Assembly: GCF_000003855.2 (NCBI RefSeq)
Contig: NW_003101660.1
Coordinates: 496,001-560,000, forward strand
Length of the DNA stretch: 64,000 nucleotides
DNA from: Blastomyces gilchristii SLH14081
Taxonomy: Eukaryota > Ascomycota > Eurotiomycetes > Onygenales > Ajellomycetaceae
Direction: 5' to 3'
Numbering within the stretch: the first letter of the stretch is position 1; each line of letters starts with the position of its first letter. Positions 25,003-37,907 of this stretch are shown in pieces. Below the pieces are notes generated by a model that ran no database searches, was not told the DNA's origin, and was given only the letters and a program-made list of their open reading frames with translations. The translations under genes and the position numbers were made by a program.

Positions 25003-26421
25003 ATGGATAGTTTTGTTGGGGCCCGGGACATTGCAGTCGGCAATTTGGCATTTCGCAATGTCACAATGTCGAAGTCGACAACGACCTTCAATGGTCGAGA
25101 GCACCCTATAGTCAGAAGTGCCCATCATGGTACCACTAGTGCTGCGACGACGATTACAATCTCGTCAGTTTCCCGAATCGCTTCTATATTATCCAGAAGC
25201 GCTTCTGTTTTGCCCACGGCCCATAACTTCAGTTCTCGAGGCAATCCTGTAACAAGCATACTCCTATCCTCTCATCGACTGAATGCTGGGATCGCTGTCA
25301 CCCCTTCTCAAATCTAATCCTTCACCAACGAACCCTGCTCTCTCTTCTTCCTCACAGGGAGCAACTCAGATATGGACAACACCCACCCTGACTGGAGTAA
25401 ATATGCCTGCGCACAGCAATATAGAGCTCCCCGAAGCTCAATCCTCTTGAAATGGGAGTCATTATCGGGGGATCTGTCAGCGTCACGACCATAATTCTCA
25501 TTGCAATTGCAGTTTTTGTGGTGTTGCGATGGCGGAGACGAAAACAATGCGCTATGGAACGGACGGCTAGATTGAGCTCCGAAAAGAAGCGTAAAATTGG
25601 CAAATCATCTCGCATATCCTCTAGGCCCGCTCGATCATCTAAGTATCCAATGAGTGGAATACACTCACATATGCGCAGCGTCTCAACTCACTTTGAGCAA
25701 CACAATGTAATTCCCCATCCAACTTCCCCTTTTAGCGCAAAGAAAAACCACACTATTAGGCTCCTTGGAAAGGCGAGTCTACCTAGTCACTCAAGCCAAC
25801 TCCGGGACGATGCATGGCATTGTATTCCGTCCCCGAACATCCCGGGATCAGTCATTGGGAACTCCCGCCGTATAGCGCCAATTTCTCGGACCCCTTCCTT
25901 GACCCGCCTCGAGATTTAGACCCGGAAATTTCTTTGCGGCGTCCTACAACTCCTCCCTACTCCTCTCATTAAAATCCGTCAAACACAGCCAGGCGACCTA
26001 TGAGCATTTCTTTGATGCTAGACAATAATGGCGGAATCCAAAATCTTATTCCTAATCAACCTCTCCTATACCACTAGGTATTTGTTTCAGGCACCCGGAT
26101 GTCAGAGCCCCTTTCCCTCCTCAACGAAACGATTCAACGGCATCCCAAATAGAGAGCAACTCTGCAAGCAGCGACAGCGTTATCGTGCTCCCCGGGAGAA
26201 CGAGCGAAGCCTCCTCTGGCATCTTCCAGGCTTCAGCATCAGATATTTCCTACAGGCGAACTAACCGTTCCCCACAAAAGAGCAGACTCGATACTCGAAG
26301 AAGTGATCCTTTCGACCTTGAAAGGCCTAACTCCAGCCCTGCAGACGATGCTCCTACTCCTGAACTCCCGGACACTTGGAATCCGCGGTTGTTGTTGCCC
26401 CGTTGCGTTCCTCACGATTGA
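25003..26421 (+). pseudogene. Degraded single-pass membrane protein gene (Ser/Thr-rich ectodomain, TM helix, cytoplasmic tail)
   Basis: Coding-like pieces in one order but different frames. A Ser/Thr-rich stretch covers 25003-25447. It is followed by a clear transmembrane helix with a GG-containing start and a basic stop-transfer RWRRRK (25455-25547). The Ser/Arg-rich tail runs to about 25790, then jumps frame into a Pro-rich tail (about 25800-25969). That frame is interrupted by TAA at 25970, TAG at 26075 and TAG at 26150, and the Ser-rich sequence resumes in a third frame to 26421. All three stops could come from CAA/CAG by a C-to-T change at CpA. The layout resembles fungal wall-stress-sensor or mid2-like receptors, but no family domain is recognisable. 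Part of the first frame change could instead be an intron ending at TAG 25422; the later ones are hard to explain by splicing. Sequencing errors are the alternative. Confidence 0.45.
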
Positions 26422-27246
26422 TTTCATAATGGGATATTCGAGCACAAGTATTGTATTAAAGTTGAACTTTCGAATGTATTATGGGAGGATTTGTATATTG
26501 AATTTTTGTCACGGGAAACGTTCTCCCCATGTCATATTAGTTACGGTCAGCCGGGAATGCCTGCGCTGAGGATTCCATGTCGTAGAGTGTACTGGTGTCG
26601 GACTTGGCACGTTTAATGTTTGTGTAAATGTAATTAATCCGTTCTAGCGCGAAAGGAGAATGGGAGACGGAATAGTAGTAGCGGCATGGGTTAATTCCAT
26701 ACACGATTGAATGTGGTTTATAAAGATAGGATTCTTAATTGGCGGTTTTTGAGGGATATTCCCTCAGTATAAGAGGATAGGGAGCAATAATGAATGTCTC
26801 ACATTGATGTTTTGGGAGAGTATTTATTATTGTATTCTTTTACATCATGTCGATCGTTTTGCTCGTTTTCTTTTGCATCTTTTTTGTGCCTTTGCCTATT
26901 CACTTTCATGCGAGTGATTGTCGTCCAAATCTAATTTTGCCTTATTTTCCTTTTCTTCTTCCTCATCCGATAGATCAAGGATACACAAGATAGGTTCCAA
27001 AATGTAGGAAGCTAGGGAAGGAAAATGAGGACGAAAGGCCGGAGGATTGTCATAATATTTTGCTTGCTAGTGTTGCAACAAGATCAAAAAGGAAAAAAAA
27101 AAGGGGGAGGAAATAAGGAAAATAACATAAAATTAACAAAGACCCATTTGTTATTTGTTTGTTCTCTCACGCAATCATCTAACAAGGAAAATATAAACAC
27201 CTCCCTAGTAGTGGGCCCATGAAAAAGAAAAACACAAACAAGGCAT
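26422..27246. other. Convergent intergenic region 3' of the eL19 gene
   Basis: Contains the eL19 3' UTR (minus strand) and the end of the decayed plus-strand gene. AT-rich, no coding pattern, short A/G runs near 27090-27115. Confidence 0.5.
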
Positions 27247-28434
27247 TTACTCCTGTCCCTCCTCACCCTCTGCCACGAGAGCGTTTCTCTTGGCAATGAT
27301 ACGCTCTTGTCGTCGCTCGCGGGCAGCCCGGACCTTGGCACGTTTGGCATCCATCTCTTCCTTGATCGTACGCTCGCGGGCCATCTCAGCCTTGGCCTTG
27401 TGAATCTGTTGTGTTGCGAGGAATTATTAGCTTTGAACTATCGAGCAGATTATGGCTTGTAGGTCGCTAGAAGTATAAATGATGGCTGCTCTTCATATTT
27501 CTTCTTTTTTAGTTGCTCAAAGGAAGAGCAAAGGGCGTAGATAAAAATATTTGTATGTAAATGGGGTGTGGGTATGCTTACATGCTCAACCAGAGCACGC
27601 TTGTGCTTGAAGGTGTTACCCTTGCTCAACTGGTACAGCTCGTGGTAAAGGTGCTTGTCGATTTTGCCAGCAGCGCGATACTTGGCAAGCAGACGGCGGA
27701 GAATTCGGAGACGGCGCATCCACAGGACTTGGCTATAAGGTTGAAGAAAAAATGACTGGTAAGCAACATAATCCAAACACATTTCAGGTTATAATCCCTC
27801 TTTTCATGTTTGCCAAAACTTCCACCCAATATATATCAAAAATAGTCCATCTGACTCTCGCGAAACGCCGGAATACATCAAATCTCCAACCACAAAATTT
27901 CATCCCTCAATCCCATCAAGCAAGAATTCGACATACCTTGGCATTCTCGCGTCCTTGGTACCCTTTCTCTTACCGAAACCCCGGTGTCGTCCGATTTTTC
28001 TGGCCTCTGCGAGCTCTCGGGCTCTGGAACGCGAGTGCATGGTCACGGGCTTGTGGATGATGAGGCCATCGCTCAAAAGCTTGCGGATGGTCTGGCGGGA
28101 GTTGGCGGTGGAGATCTCGTTGACCTCATTGGGGTCAAGCCAGATCTTGCGTTGGCCGCAGCCGACAACGGAGGCCGCCAGGCGCTTCTGGGTACGAAGG
28201 TTGACCCTGCCATTTTCCAAGAAACGATAGTTTTTCTGTCAGTGAGAATTCTCTTCGCTGGATTTGGGGATTTTATGCGCGCTGTAAGGAAGGGGAGAGG
28301 TGAGCCCCCGGGATACAGATTCTTTTGTGTTCAAATCTGCGAGTGTAGGCTGAACGCTAGACGGCTAGAGGGCTGGGGAAATTCGAGATAGATGGTATAG
28401 GAATGGTGGCTGGTGATGCAGGAGGAACTTACAT
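27247..28434 (-). CDS. rpl19: 60S ribosomal protein eL19
   Basis: Structural protein of the large ribosomal subunit, binding 25S rRNA and extending a long C-terminal helix towards the 40S side. Minus-strand exons: 28434-28433, 28206-27937, 27732-27582 and 27405-27247, giving 193 aa, the usual eL19 length. The start codon is split: exon 1 supplies AT, and exon 2 supplies G followed by GTC AAC, producing the family N-terminus [13 protein letters not shown]. Family hallmarks include KIWLDPNE, the RSRAR basic patch, [12 protein letters not shown] and KGNTFKHKR, then a long basic/acidic helix ending in GEEGQE. Introns are long for this genome (226, 204 and 176 nt), typical of highly expressed fungal ribosomal protein genes. 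It lies head-to-tail downstream of GCN1, 509 nt away. Confidence 0.97.
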
Positions 28435-28943
28435 CTTGATGTCGGCTATTATCGATGGTCGGTCGTTGACGGATTGGATATTCGAATTCTACAATCAATA
28501 TCGACGACGACGACAGGTTTGGGTTGGGGATGGGGGGAAATGGGCGATTAGCTAAGCAGCGGCTGCTAAGCGAGAAAAAAGTCCACACTTAGGGCTTGCG
28601 CGCGCTAGACCGGATCGGGACAGCGCCTGGACCCAGTGGGGACCAGATTTGAGGAACAATTTGTATCTAGACGTTGGCATATTTCAGCTCTGTAAGCTCT
28701 AGATGACGGTATTGTTTTACATACAGCCCTATTATTGGTGTAAAATTTGTCTGTAGATGTGATTGCGATGATGAATGTATGTTAGAGTGAGAGAAGATCA
28801 TGTGATGAGATTCATCCATTATATCGCCAAGCCATTTTTGTATATATGCATAAAAGTACTACTTCGGACAAACTCTTGTGTCCAGGATCCGTTGTAAATG
28901 ATAAATAAAAAATATATGATCCACCACTGCGTCACAATCAGCA
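28435..28943 (-). promoter_or_regulatory. GCN1 3' UTR plus eL19 promoter and 5' leader
   Basis: The 509 nt between the GCN1 stop and the eL19 start must end one transcript and start the next on the same strand. The part nearest eL19 (28440-28590) is transcribed leader or core promoter; read on the minus strand it holds AAAAAAGTCC and several CT-rich words. I cannot place a TATA box. Confidence 0.5.
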
Positions 28944-31900
28944 TCAGTCCTCGCTTGTCGACTCGTCCAAGTCGATTTTACCCACACTCCAAACTTCCTT
29001 CTCGTCTTCAAGCTCGTCGCTGGAAAGGCCCAAGCCCCCTTGGCCGCCTTCCGCTTCTCGCCTCTCCCGTGCTTGATTGGCAAGTCTTAGAGCAACGCGC
29101 TTGAAGTAATCTTGCAAGCTCCGTTTCGTACCGGTGGGCAACTCTGCTCCAGGGCCATTCATATACTTTTCGAATACAGTGCTTTCGGATTCAACCACTG
29201 AAAACAGCGCCAGGAATGCTGCCTCCGCTGCCAGTTTAACAGGGATCACAACATCCCGCACACTGGCAAAGATGGGAGGCGCAAGGAGAGGGAGATGAGG
29301 ACGAAGGAGTTCCGGATGCAGACGGCTGACAGTTCGAACAATGACCAAAGCTATCCGGCGAGTGTCGGTGGGCCCACCAGGTTTGATTGCAGGCGCGAGA
29401 GCTTCTACCAATGGTTTATCCGTTTCGAAGTTACGGGTTATGTCCTCTGATAGAAGATACTTGCCTGCTGCAAGCACGCTGTTGTCTGATATGAATGTCT
29501 GTATAGTAAATATTAGCGTCCAATTCTTCGATCAAAAGCTCTTGTGTAGCACTTACGTCTTTATTTGAAATGCCATTGCATATGACGGATGCAGTCTCAG
29601 AATGAAAGTTTTCCACGAGCAATGCTGCAGATTCCACCAGAAGTGCATTGAGGTTTAGAACCGAGGAATGAGTTAGGTGAGGCGAGAGAACACGGCTCCT
29701 AGAAATATACGGTTAGCTTCTGAAGGCGATAGAATTCAAATTTGTAAGGATATGAATCATATTTACTTTATTAGTGGAACGACAGTAGTAGCTGGAAGAG
29801 TTTTGACAAGAGCGCCGAGAAGTCGAGCGTTTGTAATATTCATCGTATCTACGGCGGGTCAGCACTGAGGACTTGATCGGAAGACGGGTTCATGGAAACA
29901 TACCATCTCGGCCATTGGACTCATCGTCAATAAGAGTAAGGATTGTTTGTCTAGATGTGTCGCTCATATTTTTACCCGCTTTGCTTACCACTTCATACAG
30001 CGCTCTAAGCATGGCATTTCTGACACCCGAGTCGGAGGTTTTGGAGCCAGCAACAAGTTCTGGACCACTATATTAGCAAGTCATGTCACGGAGCGGACTA
30101 AGATAAAAAGCTTACCTGCTATGAGTGGGTCAACTCGAGGCGTCAATGTGATCAGTATGCCTAAGCCTTTGCTAGCTCTCTTCCGTAATACATCGCTCGA
30201 AGTATCTGCTAGCCCTCTGGCGAATGTCCGCTGTAGTTGTGGTAAGAAGGGCTTCACAAATAGAGGAATTTTTTCAAGAAGCTTGTTCAAAGCCAAGAAA
30301 ACAGCGCCTAAAGACACATTGTTAGCATACAGTCGCAAACCGACCAGGTTGTCGAGATAACGTACACTTGATCTCTACAGACCGCTCCGAGACAACTCTG
30401 ATCAATGGACCAGTTATTTGAGTGACATAGGGTCTTAATGCTTCCGCACTTGTCCGGTCAATGATATCAGCAATCGCAAGCGCAGATTGTACACGCTGAT
30501 CCACATTTCCATTGAGAAGGCCTTGAAGGAATATGGGGAATATCGCTCCAATTCCTTTCGGCAAGCAAAATCCTGGAAGGTCAGATCCTGGAACACCAAC
30601 TTGCCGCAGAACTTGGCGCGTGGGAATGACCAAAACTTCCATTTCCTCTTTTCGTATGTGTGTAGTAAGCTGTGTTAAGGCTTCCCATGCCGCCTTTACC
30701 ACATCCCTATCGTGATCATCAAATGAGATAAGTAAAACACGAATTAAATCGGGATGGTAACGCGAAATGTCGACGTCCGCATGGGAGAAAAATCTTCCTA
30801 AGCGAGTGGCTGCATTTGCTCGTTTGCGATGGTCCTCATGCTTCACTAAGGTTAACATCACACTCATCGAAGCATTCAGTCCGTCATATTCATCCACAGA
30901 CTCCAGAATAGTATCGAAAGCTTCTTCAACTTCCTTCTTGAGTTCATCGTCGCTGGTATTGACGATAGTATCCATAAAGGCATTTAATATTGCAGGCAAC
31001 CTCCGAGTCATCGAAGAACTTGCTACCTCAGCCAATGATGCCAGAGCCCTTGCATTGAATCCGGAGATAGGTAAAGTAAGTAATGTTGGAATGAGATTCG
31101 GGAGGATTATGTTGGCTCTCGTAGTTTCCGTCAACAATGTTAGGAGAGCAGATAGTGCTTGTTGTGCATCAGCCTCACTTCTAAGAAGGTGAAGCAAATC
31201 AGGTAGAACTTGGTCGACTGCTCGCTTATCTAGTACTTGCTGCAGGGCATCAAACGCTTCGGCAGCAGCTTCTCGGACCGCCTCATCATGATCCACCAGA
31301 GCAGTTCGCACAATAGATATGAGAATCTTTTCATAATCTTCAAGTGACTCGGCTGTGGCAGAAACGACGAGCTCTCGTAATGCAATGCAAATACCTTGCC
31401 TCGAGTCTACGTCCGTAGATGCAACAAGGCCTGCCTCCAGAGATGGTAACAGTGTTGACAAGACCCCTTCTCCAGCTTTCTTGATTAGTTCGCCTAGAGC
31501 ATTCCCGGCGATAACCTTCTGTTCCATATTGGGGCTTGCAAGCCGACGAATGATGAGCTGAGACAGGGTAGGTACAAGTTCTCTCAGGGTTCGCGGGGTT
31601 GCGACTAGTGCTTTCCAAACCGCGATTGCTGCACTTCTGACCAAACCAGACGTATCGCAACGGCAAATGTATAGAGAAGAAAGAACCTTGTTTCGCTTAT
31701 CCTCTCCCAATACTTCAAGAAGGGACTGGCCAGCTTGAACAGCCTTGTCATCTTCCTCATCTTCCTCTCCCTTGTTTTGAATGCCAGTGAGATTGAACAG
31801 CAGGTCGCCAACCAACTCGACTGAACTCAGCCTAATGCGGTAGTTATCGTCAGCCAAGCCTCTCTCGAGTTCTGGCAGTAAAAGGTCAATGGATTTCGTC

Positions 31901-34900
31901 GCGAAATTTTTAACGAGTAACCGTCCGGCACGAAGAGAAGTCTCGCGGATTGCTTCAACATCATCTGCCAAGCCAGCAAGAATAGGGGGAATAATTTTGT
32001 TAAGATAAGAGGCAAAACTATTTCCAAAGCAGGCAGGAAGGAAAACGAAGAGTGACATAAACCCTTCTCTGACTGACGCCTTAGCACTGGATACATTTTG
32101 TAATATAGTAGGCAGCGTTTCTTCGAGGCGAGAAGTACCCAATCCTGCAAGTACCTCAGATAGCGCCTGAGCGGAACCTAGCCGATCACCGGCCCCGGTG
32201 TCGGATTTGAGCGTGGTCATAAGACTTGGTATCAGGTCAGGGAGAGCGTCTTCGCCGAGTTTTTCGATGAGGGAGCCAAGTGCTTTGGATGCCGTTGCAC
32301 GAGTCGTGGGGACGGGGTCAACGATGGCAAGTTTCAACCCAGCGACCAATATTGGCAAATGCGATATAAGATCTTTACGTTCTGTGAGATGGGCCAGACT
32401 GCCAATAATCTGAGCTGCTTTCTTTTTGGTAGTTGACCGGTCACCAAGGCCGCGTTCGAGGATCCGCACAACTAGCGCAAGGGATGGCGCATCCAAGTAA
32501 TGTATGAACGACACCCTTATCAACGCGTCCAAGGCTTCATCGGTGTATTTCGTAGGGTCACTAAGAGCTTTCAGCAGAACACCAACCAGACTCTTCACCT
32601 CAGGATTGCTGATCACTTCTCCAAACCGCTGAAGACTGCGGTTCGCGGAATTGCGAACCTCTTTGTGGCTGTCATTTAGGACAATCGTGAGAGGAGGAAT
32701 GATGTCTGGGAGACTAATAGCGAGTTGCTGAGGGTCAAGGTACGCCATGGCTCCCAAAAGGTCGCACGCTCCTTTTTTGCTGCGCCACTGCTGATCGTTA
32801 AGGCCGTCTAAGAGGGTTGGGAGGATTTGCTTGACGCCATAAGAGCTCAAATTTGAAAAGCATGTTTTAGCAGCATCTAAGCAAGCATTGCGAACGTCGA
32901 TGCTGGGGTCACCAAAACTGCCCAACAGCTGTGGAACAATTTGGATCACATATGGCTCGAAAATTGCCCCAAGGATCAACGAGAAGAGCTCGAAAGCCAT
33001 AATAGCCCCTTGTCTTTGATTCGGGTCCTTCTTGTTCTCTAAAGCATCCGTGAGGTGGGCCATGATGCGATATTCTCGGAATGCTGATATGCCCTTTCCG
33101 GCAACTATGCCAGCCAAACCATAAGCTGCACCACGTCTTGCTGCGTATTGCTTCGAATGCAGAAGTTGGTCAAGCATATCCCGGATATAGGTACCCGTTT
33201 CTGTACTTGAGAGTCTGACGACGGGTGGAAGGCACTCAGCGACTGCGAATTGAACCGTTTCGGACGGGGTAGACAGCGCGGCAAGGAGCTTCCCGATAAC
33301 TATATCAACCCGCTTGTCTCCTGACCTCAGATGGCGAGCTAGGGAGCCGTATAAAACTATCACAGCCTCGTTGAGCCAATCGGATTGCTCACTCGCTTTA
33401 TCTGAGGTTTCCAATGTCTTTTCAAATAGCTGCATCAATTGCTCGACCTTTTCGCCGCCTCTCAAAGTAATAACAGTGCTACCACTTTCCGCCATCTGTC
33501 GTCTCACGAAAGCACTCTTGTCTATCAGTGGGCCCTCATCGATCAAGAATCGGAGTAATGTGACGATTTCGTCTTTTTGATAGCCCTTCGCCATCGCCCC
33601 AAAAGCCAGTGCAATCCCACTACGAGGCTCCCATTTATCTTGCCCGTCGATTTTCTTGGGCATACCGTAGGCATCTTTTTCAGGTGCTTTGGGTCTCACT
33701 TCTTCCCTGTATTTCGATTGTAGCTTTTCCAAAATATCAGTAAACACCGCTGGGCTAACTTCACAGGCATGGGCAAGTGCTCGGGCTGCTGCTCCTCGAA
33801 GTTGCGAGTCCTTGCTATCGAGATATTTTACCAGGAGATTTGCCGAATTTTCATCAACATCGAGAGCATTCTGCTCCCAAATGACTTCCGCCGTTTCTCT
33901 ATTCTCTGCCACATTATCATGGCAACCCAACCAGATGTACTCGGAGAAGTCAAGGTCCGTGAGATCCAACTCCGATAGGATAGCCTGGAGAACCGAGGTA
34001 CGAACTGATATCTCAGGGACTATCGAAGCCTTAAGAATAACTTCAAGTTCTTCTTGTTCGATGTTCTGTGCTATACACCTGCAAAGGTCAAATAGGGTGT
34101 CTCGAATAATTTTATAGTGTTGGGTATATATCTGCATAGAGGATATTAAACTCTGCAAGGTGCGAATGCGAGGGAGTCTATTGTCGGAGACTATAAAGCT
34201 TGTAAGTCAACTGATTCTTAACCAATGGATATCTATGAAAACCTACATGAATTTGTGTGAAAAGACAGGAACTCTAGAGCTAGGAGAACTTGCTCTCCCT
34301 TGCTCTCTTTAGACTCTTCAATTCCATCCCTCTCGAGTATAATGAAAATCAAGGGGAGGATATATGATAGGGTAGCAACATCAAAAGGCCGCTGCTCGGA
34401 GCCCAAACGAAGGCGATATAAAATTCTTGCCACAAGTTCTGTAGAGACTTGTCAGTTAAATATCTAAAATCAACCGTTAGTGGAAACCTACCGCCTAGAG
34501 GCTCGTCTTCCAATGCTGGGTCTAAGTAGGTTCTCCCGAGTGCTCGCAGCGTAGCTATTCCGACAAAGGGTCGCATTAACCCAAGTCTAGAGGAGATTCG
34601 ATTTGAACACGCGACGTATGCCGATGCAACAGCATCCCCGACCAAGGCGCCAGCCCCAGCCTTCGCAAGATCCGTAACGCACCCAACAGCTGTGTTTATC
34701 CAGGCCTCGACATCAGTTGGGGGGCCTCGAGCAAGACTTTCAACAATCCCGACACCTCTCTTGATTATTTCTTCTTCCGCTTGAACATTCTTTCGAATTT
34801 CAGCTTCTCTAGTCAACTGAGAATTAACTTTGGCTTGTTCATCGGCAGTCAACTTCTTCGCTTGCTGGCCTCTTTTCTGAGCAACTTGGGCGCGCAGCTC

Positions 34901-37498
34901 TTCCTCCCATTTCAGCGTATCCGAATCCTTGCCCTTACCTATGACAGGTTTAGATTTCGTACTAAGAACATCCACAAACATTGTTCCTTCAGGGGTTCGG
35001 GCAATAGCAAGGTCGGTTGACTCGAATTTCAATACTCGCTTCGGATTCAAATCTTCATGGAGCTGTTTAACAAGGCGAGGAATAATGGTATCGGGAGCCA
35101 CAAAAGCCAAGTCAGCCGCAGCGTCCCACGCCGCAGGTCTTCCCTTGGTTATCTGGCTTCGAATTGGGTCCTATCAAAATAGGAGTCAAACACAATGTCA
35201 CTCACACCCTGAGATAAATTCTTGAGGCGACTTACATCAATAGCTCTTAGGATTTGTGACATGCACTCTTCATATTTTTCACGGACCAATTCCCCCGGAT
35301 CTATGCCGGTTTTCAAGACCACATCAATCCATTGTGTCCCTGGTATCAACTGTGGGCGGCAGATAACAAGTAATTCAACGAGTTGGGTTTTGAGAACCTC
35401 TTTGGATATGTTGTCGTCAGGGTTTTGTTCAGAGGGCGCAAGGTTAATGGCTTTGATTACAAGGTGAATTTTTTCATTTCCGGTCCCCGCACTCAACGCA
35501 GCCGAGTCTTTATTCGCAGTATCCAAAGCGTGAAGCCACCCCCACAATGCAGTTATCATTGTCGTCCCAACAAGGGCCGGATTTCCACAGTAGCATTGTT
35601 TGAGGGCACTCACTCCATGTTCTCGAACTTTTGGTGGTGTACTAGATGAACAAATCACATAAATGAACGCCTGTCCCCATGAGTCTCTGATCTCAGGATC
35701 TCCAGCGTGAAATGCTTTCGATCTAGAAACGGTAGACAATGCACGTATTATCCATATGAAGTCTTCAGTTGAAGTCAGTTTCGTGTAGATTTTAGGATTG
35801 AGAAGGAAAGACGGCTTAGGCGATATGGACAATGCTTGTCGCGCAATGTTATCGTATGCCAGTAGCAGCTCCCCTTCGTTATCTTTTCTATTTTCGAGTC
35901 TACTTGATAAAGCAGTGAGGACGAAAGATATTGTAATAGCCCCGATCTGAACCGAAGGTAATGGGTTAGCGGCTATGTCATCAGAAGACTCCAGAAGCCT
36001 AGCAACAACTGGACGTAAAAAATCCATTGTTAGGCTAGAGCCAAACAGTTGCTCAACATCCATATCCCACAAGAGTTGCCCAATGTTGACCAGCCATAAT
36101 TTGCGGAGGGCGATTCGTTTTTCACCGCATCCTTTTGTTATGGCAGATAATATTTCGTTTCCAATTGGTGCTGCGATTCGAATGAGGTAGGCGAAATGAC
36201 AGCAAAAGGCTTTAATCTCGATCTCCAAGGCGATTTCACTGGCTTCGCGGGACAAGACTACCACCAGGCCTCCTAGTACCAGTTGCGAAACGTGGGTGGA
36301 AGGCGGAATAGCCGAAAGTACTTGGACTTGAAGGCCACGCTGTTCAGCGTTGGTAATTTTCTGCGTCTTGAGGGGAGCCATCACTTCTTCTACTACTTTC
36401 AACAGCCATTGTTCAGCCTTACATCTAGAAACTAGGCTTTCAAAAGCTTTGACAGCACCATTTCTGATGATTGGATTTGTGATCTTAATATTTGTAAGGA
36501 GTGGCTTGCAGAAACGAGTGAAGAAAATTTCCGATATATCGACTTCAAAGCGTATTGAGGACGCTAAGGAAGGTATAAGCCCGCCTAAAACTATTTCGGG
36601 GGCTCTAAGAATTGCTTTTTCCAGGGATGGCCAGATATTAACCTGAAGGTCTTTAGCAGTAACGAACGATATAAAGAAATCGTGTAATCCTCCTACAATA
36701 TGGGAGGGCAGAACTGTCCGCGATCCAATAATCTCCTTGGCATAGTATTGCAGTATGGCAGTCTTCAAATCCTCCAGGATCGGTTTTCTATTAGGAATCC
36801 GGTCGCTGACTCCAGCTACAATCCCTAGAAAAGGAGCATTTCTTGAACCCGAGACAGCCTCACTCGTCAAAAGAGGAATTGCCCGCCGTAGGATCTCCTC
36901 GCCATTTCCCTCCGGAGAAATAACGGCTCGCAATGCTCGTCTAGTCACAATAATTGCCGAGTGCTTCACACTTCCTTTGGTTTTAGCGCGCAAGCAAATT
37001 TCAACGACCTTGGCATCTGCGGATAAAATCTCCAATATGCTCTGCGTGAAGTCTGGCACCTCGCTTAGGAGTTGTAGCAGCAGTGAACACCACTCCGCTA
37101 AAACAAAAGCATTCGTCGCAGCTATTGTGGATTTGGAACATTCTTTCTTTAACTCCTGTATGAAATATTGTAGGTCGGGGTTTGCGGTTGGAACTCGAAA
37201 TAGGGAGCGGAGACATTTCTGCACGGCTTGACGAGAGGCGCGGTCAACATAGAAAGGATACGTCCTGAATAAAAGCTTCACAATTGATCGGAAGAGGTTC
37301 TGTGAGATTTGTAACCCTTCACACAAAGTCAGTCAGGATATTGTAGCATAATGTGATAGACTGGGCGTTGTTACCAGACAGTTTCTCGTGTAGCTCATGG
37401 AGTCCATGACAGCGACGAGCAGTCGAGCCGGAGAGCACCACTCTCTCCAAACTCTCCAGTGAGCCTTCGCTCACGTTGTTCCACTCAATTTCATCCAT
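28944..37498 (-). CDS. gcn1: GCN1, ribosome-bound HEAT-repeat activator of the eIF2-alpha kinase Gcn2
   Basis: Cytoplasmic giant that binds ribosomes (known to contact collided ones) and, with Gcn20, passes the uncharged-tRNA signal to Gcn2 in general amino acid control. Ten minus-strand exons: 37498-37375, 37316-35236, 35170-34492, 34438-34247, 34190-30366, 30307-30116, 30059-29904, 29848-29767, 29698-29557 and 29498-28944. Every intron is 53-68 nt, and the CDS of 8028 nt gives 2675 aa, essentially the yeast length. Sequence is HEAT repeats nearly throughout. The eEF3-like block (about residues 1300-1750) is well conserved, with the GDRLGSAQALSEVL stretch near 1693. By comparison with yeast, the Gcn2 RWD-binding region should fall in about 2050-2430. 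An acidic stretch (GEEDEEDD) lies within exon 5. It shares a divergent promoter with the helicase gene. Small 3' exons 6-9 are clustered; the frame supports each junction. Confidence 0.96.
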
Positions 37499-37907
37499 AT
37501 CGCGTGGCTCTCGCGCATTTCGGGACTTCAGGCATCGATATGGAGGTTATTTGCGCGCAATATGGATCTCCGGTCGTTTCGTTGTTTTGCTAGTTTCGGA
37601 GAAAATGCGGCGAGAGTTTTTTTGTGGGGAGGAGGGGATGCGGCGAAGTCAGCAGTTTGATCACACTTTAAATATTTATTTCTCCAACAGATTTAGATAA
37701 TTTCTTATTTAACCCACCTCCGCCAACAACGAGGGCATGAACAGCACGTCATTGCATATTCGGGTGTAGGTTACTCTGCTATATATGAAGCCTTATTAGT
37801 TTAATTTCTGTTTCCTTTGTTAATTCTCTTTATTATTTCTGCAGTTTTTATATCCCACTGAGCTCTGATATATAAATATATGTCATAGAGAAAATATTTA
37901 TCCCGTC
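37499..37907. promoter_or_regulatory. Divergent promoter of GCN1 (-) and the DEAH helicase (+)
   Basis: The only DNA between two divergent start codons is 409 nt, so both promoters must lie in or overlap it. A TATATAAATATA stretch occurs about 38 nt upstream of the helicase ATG, very close for a TATA box, so it may simply be leader. The GCN1-proximal half is GC-richer. No Gcn4/CpcA-type TGACTCA site was seen. Confidence 0.6.

Noticed and set aside
27733..27936. Possible intronic C/D snoRNA in eL19 intron 2
   Set aside because: GATGA-like and CTGA words exist, but spacing, terminal stem and a convincing rRNA guide could not be established by eye.
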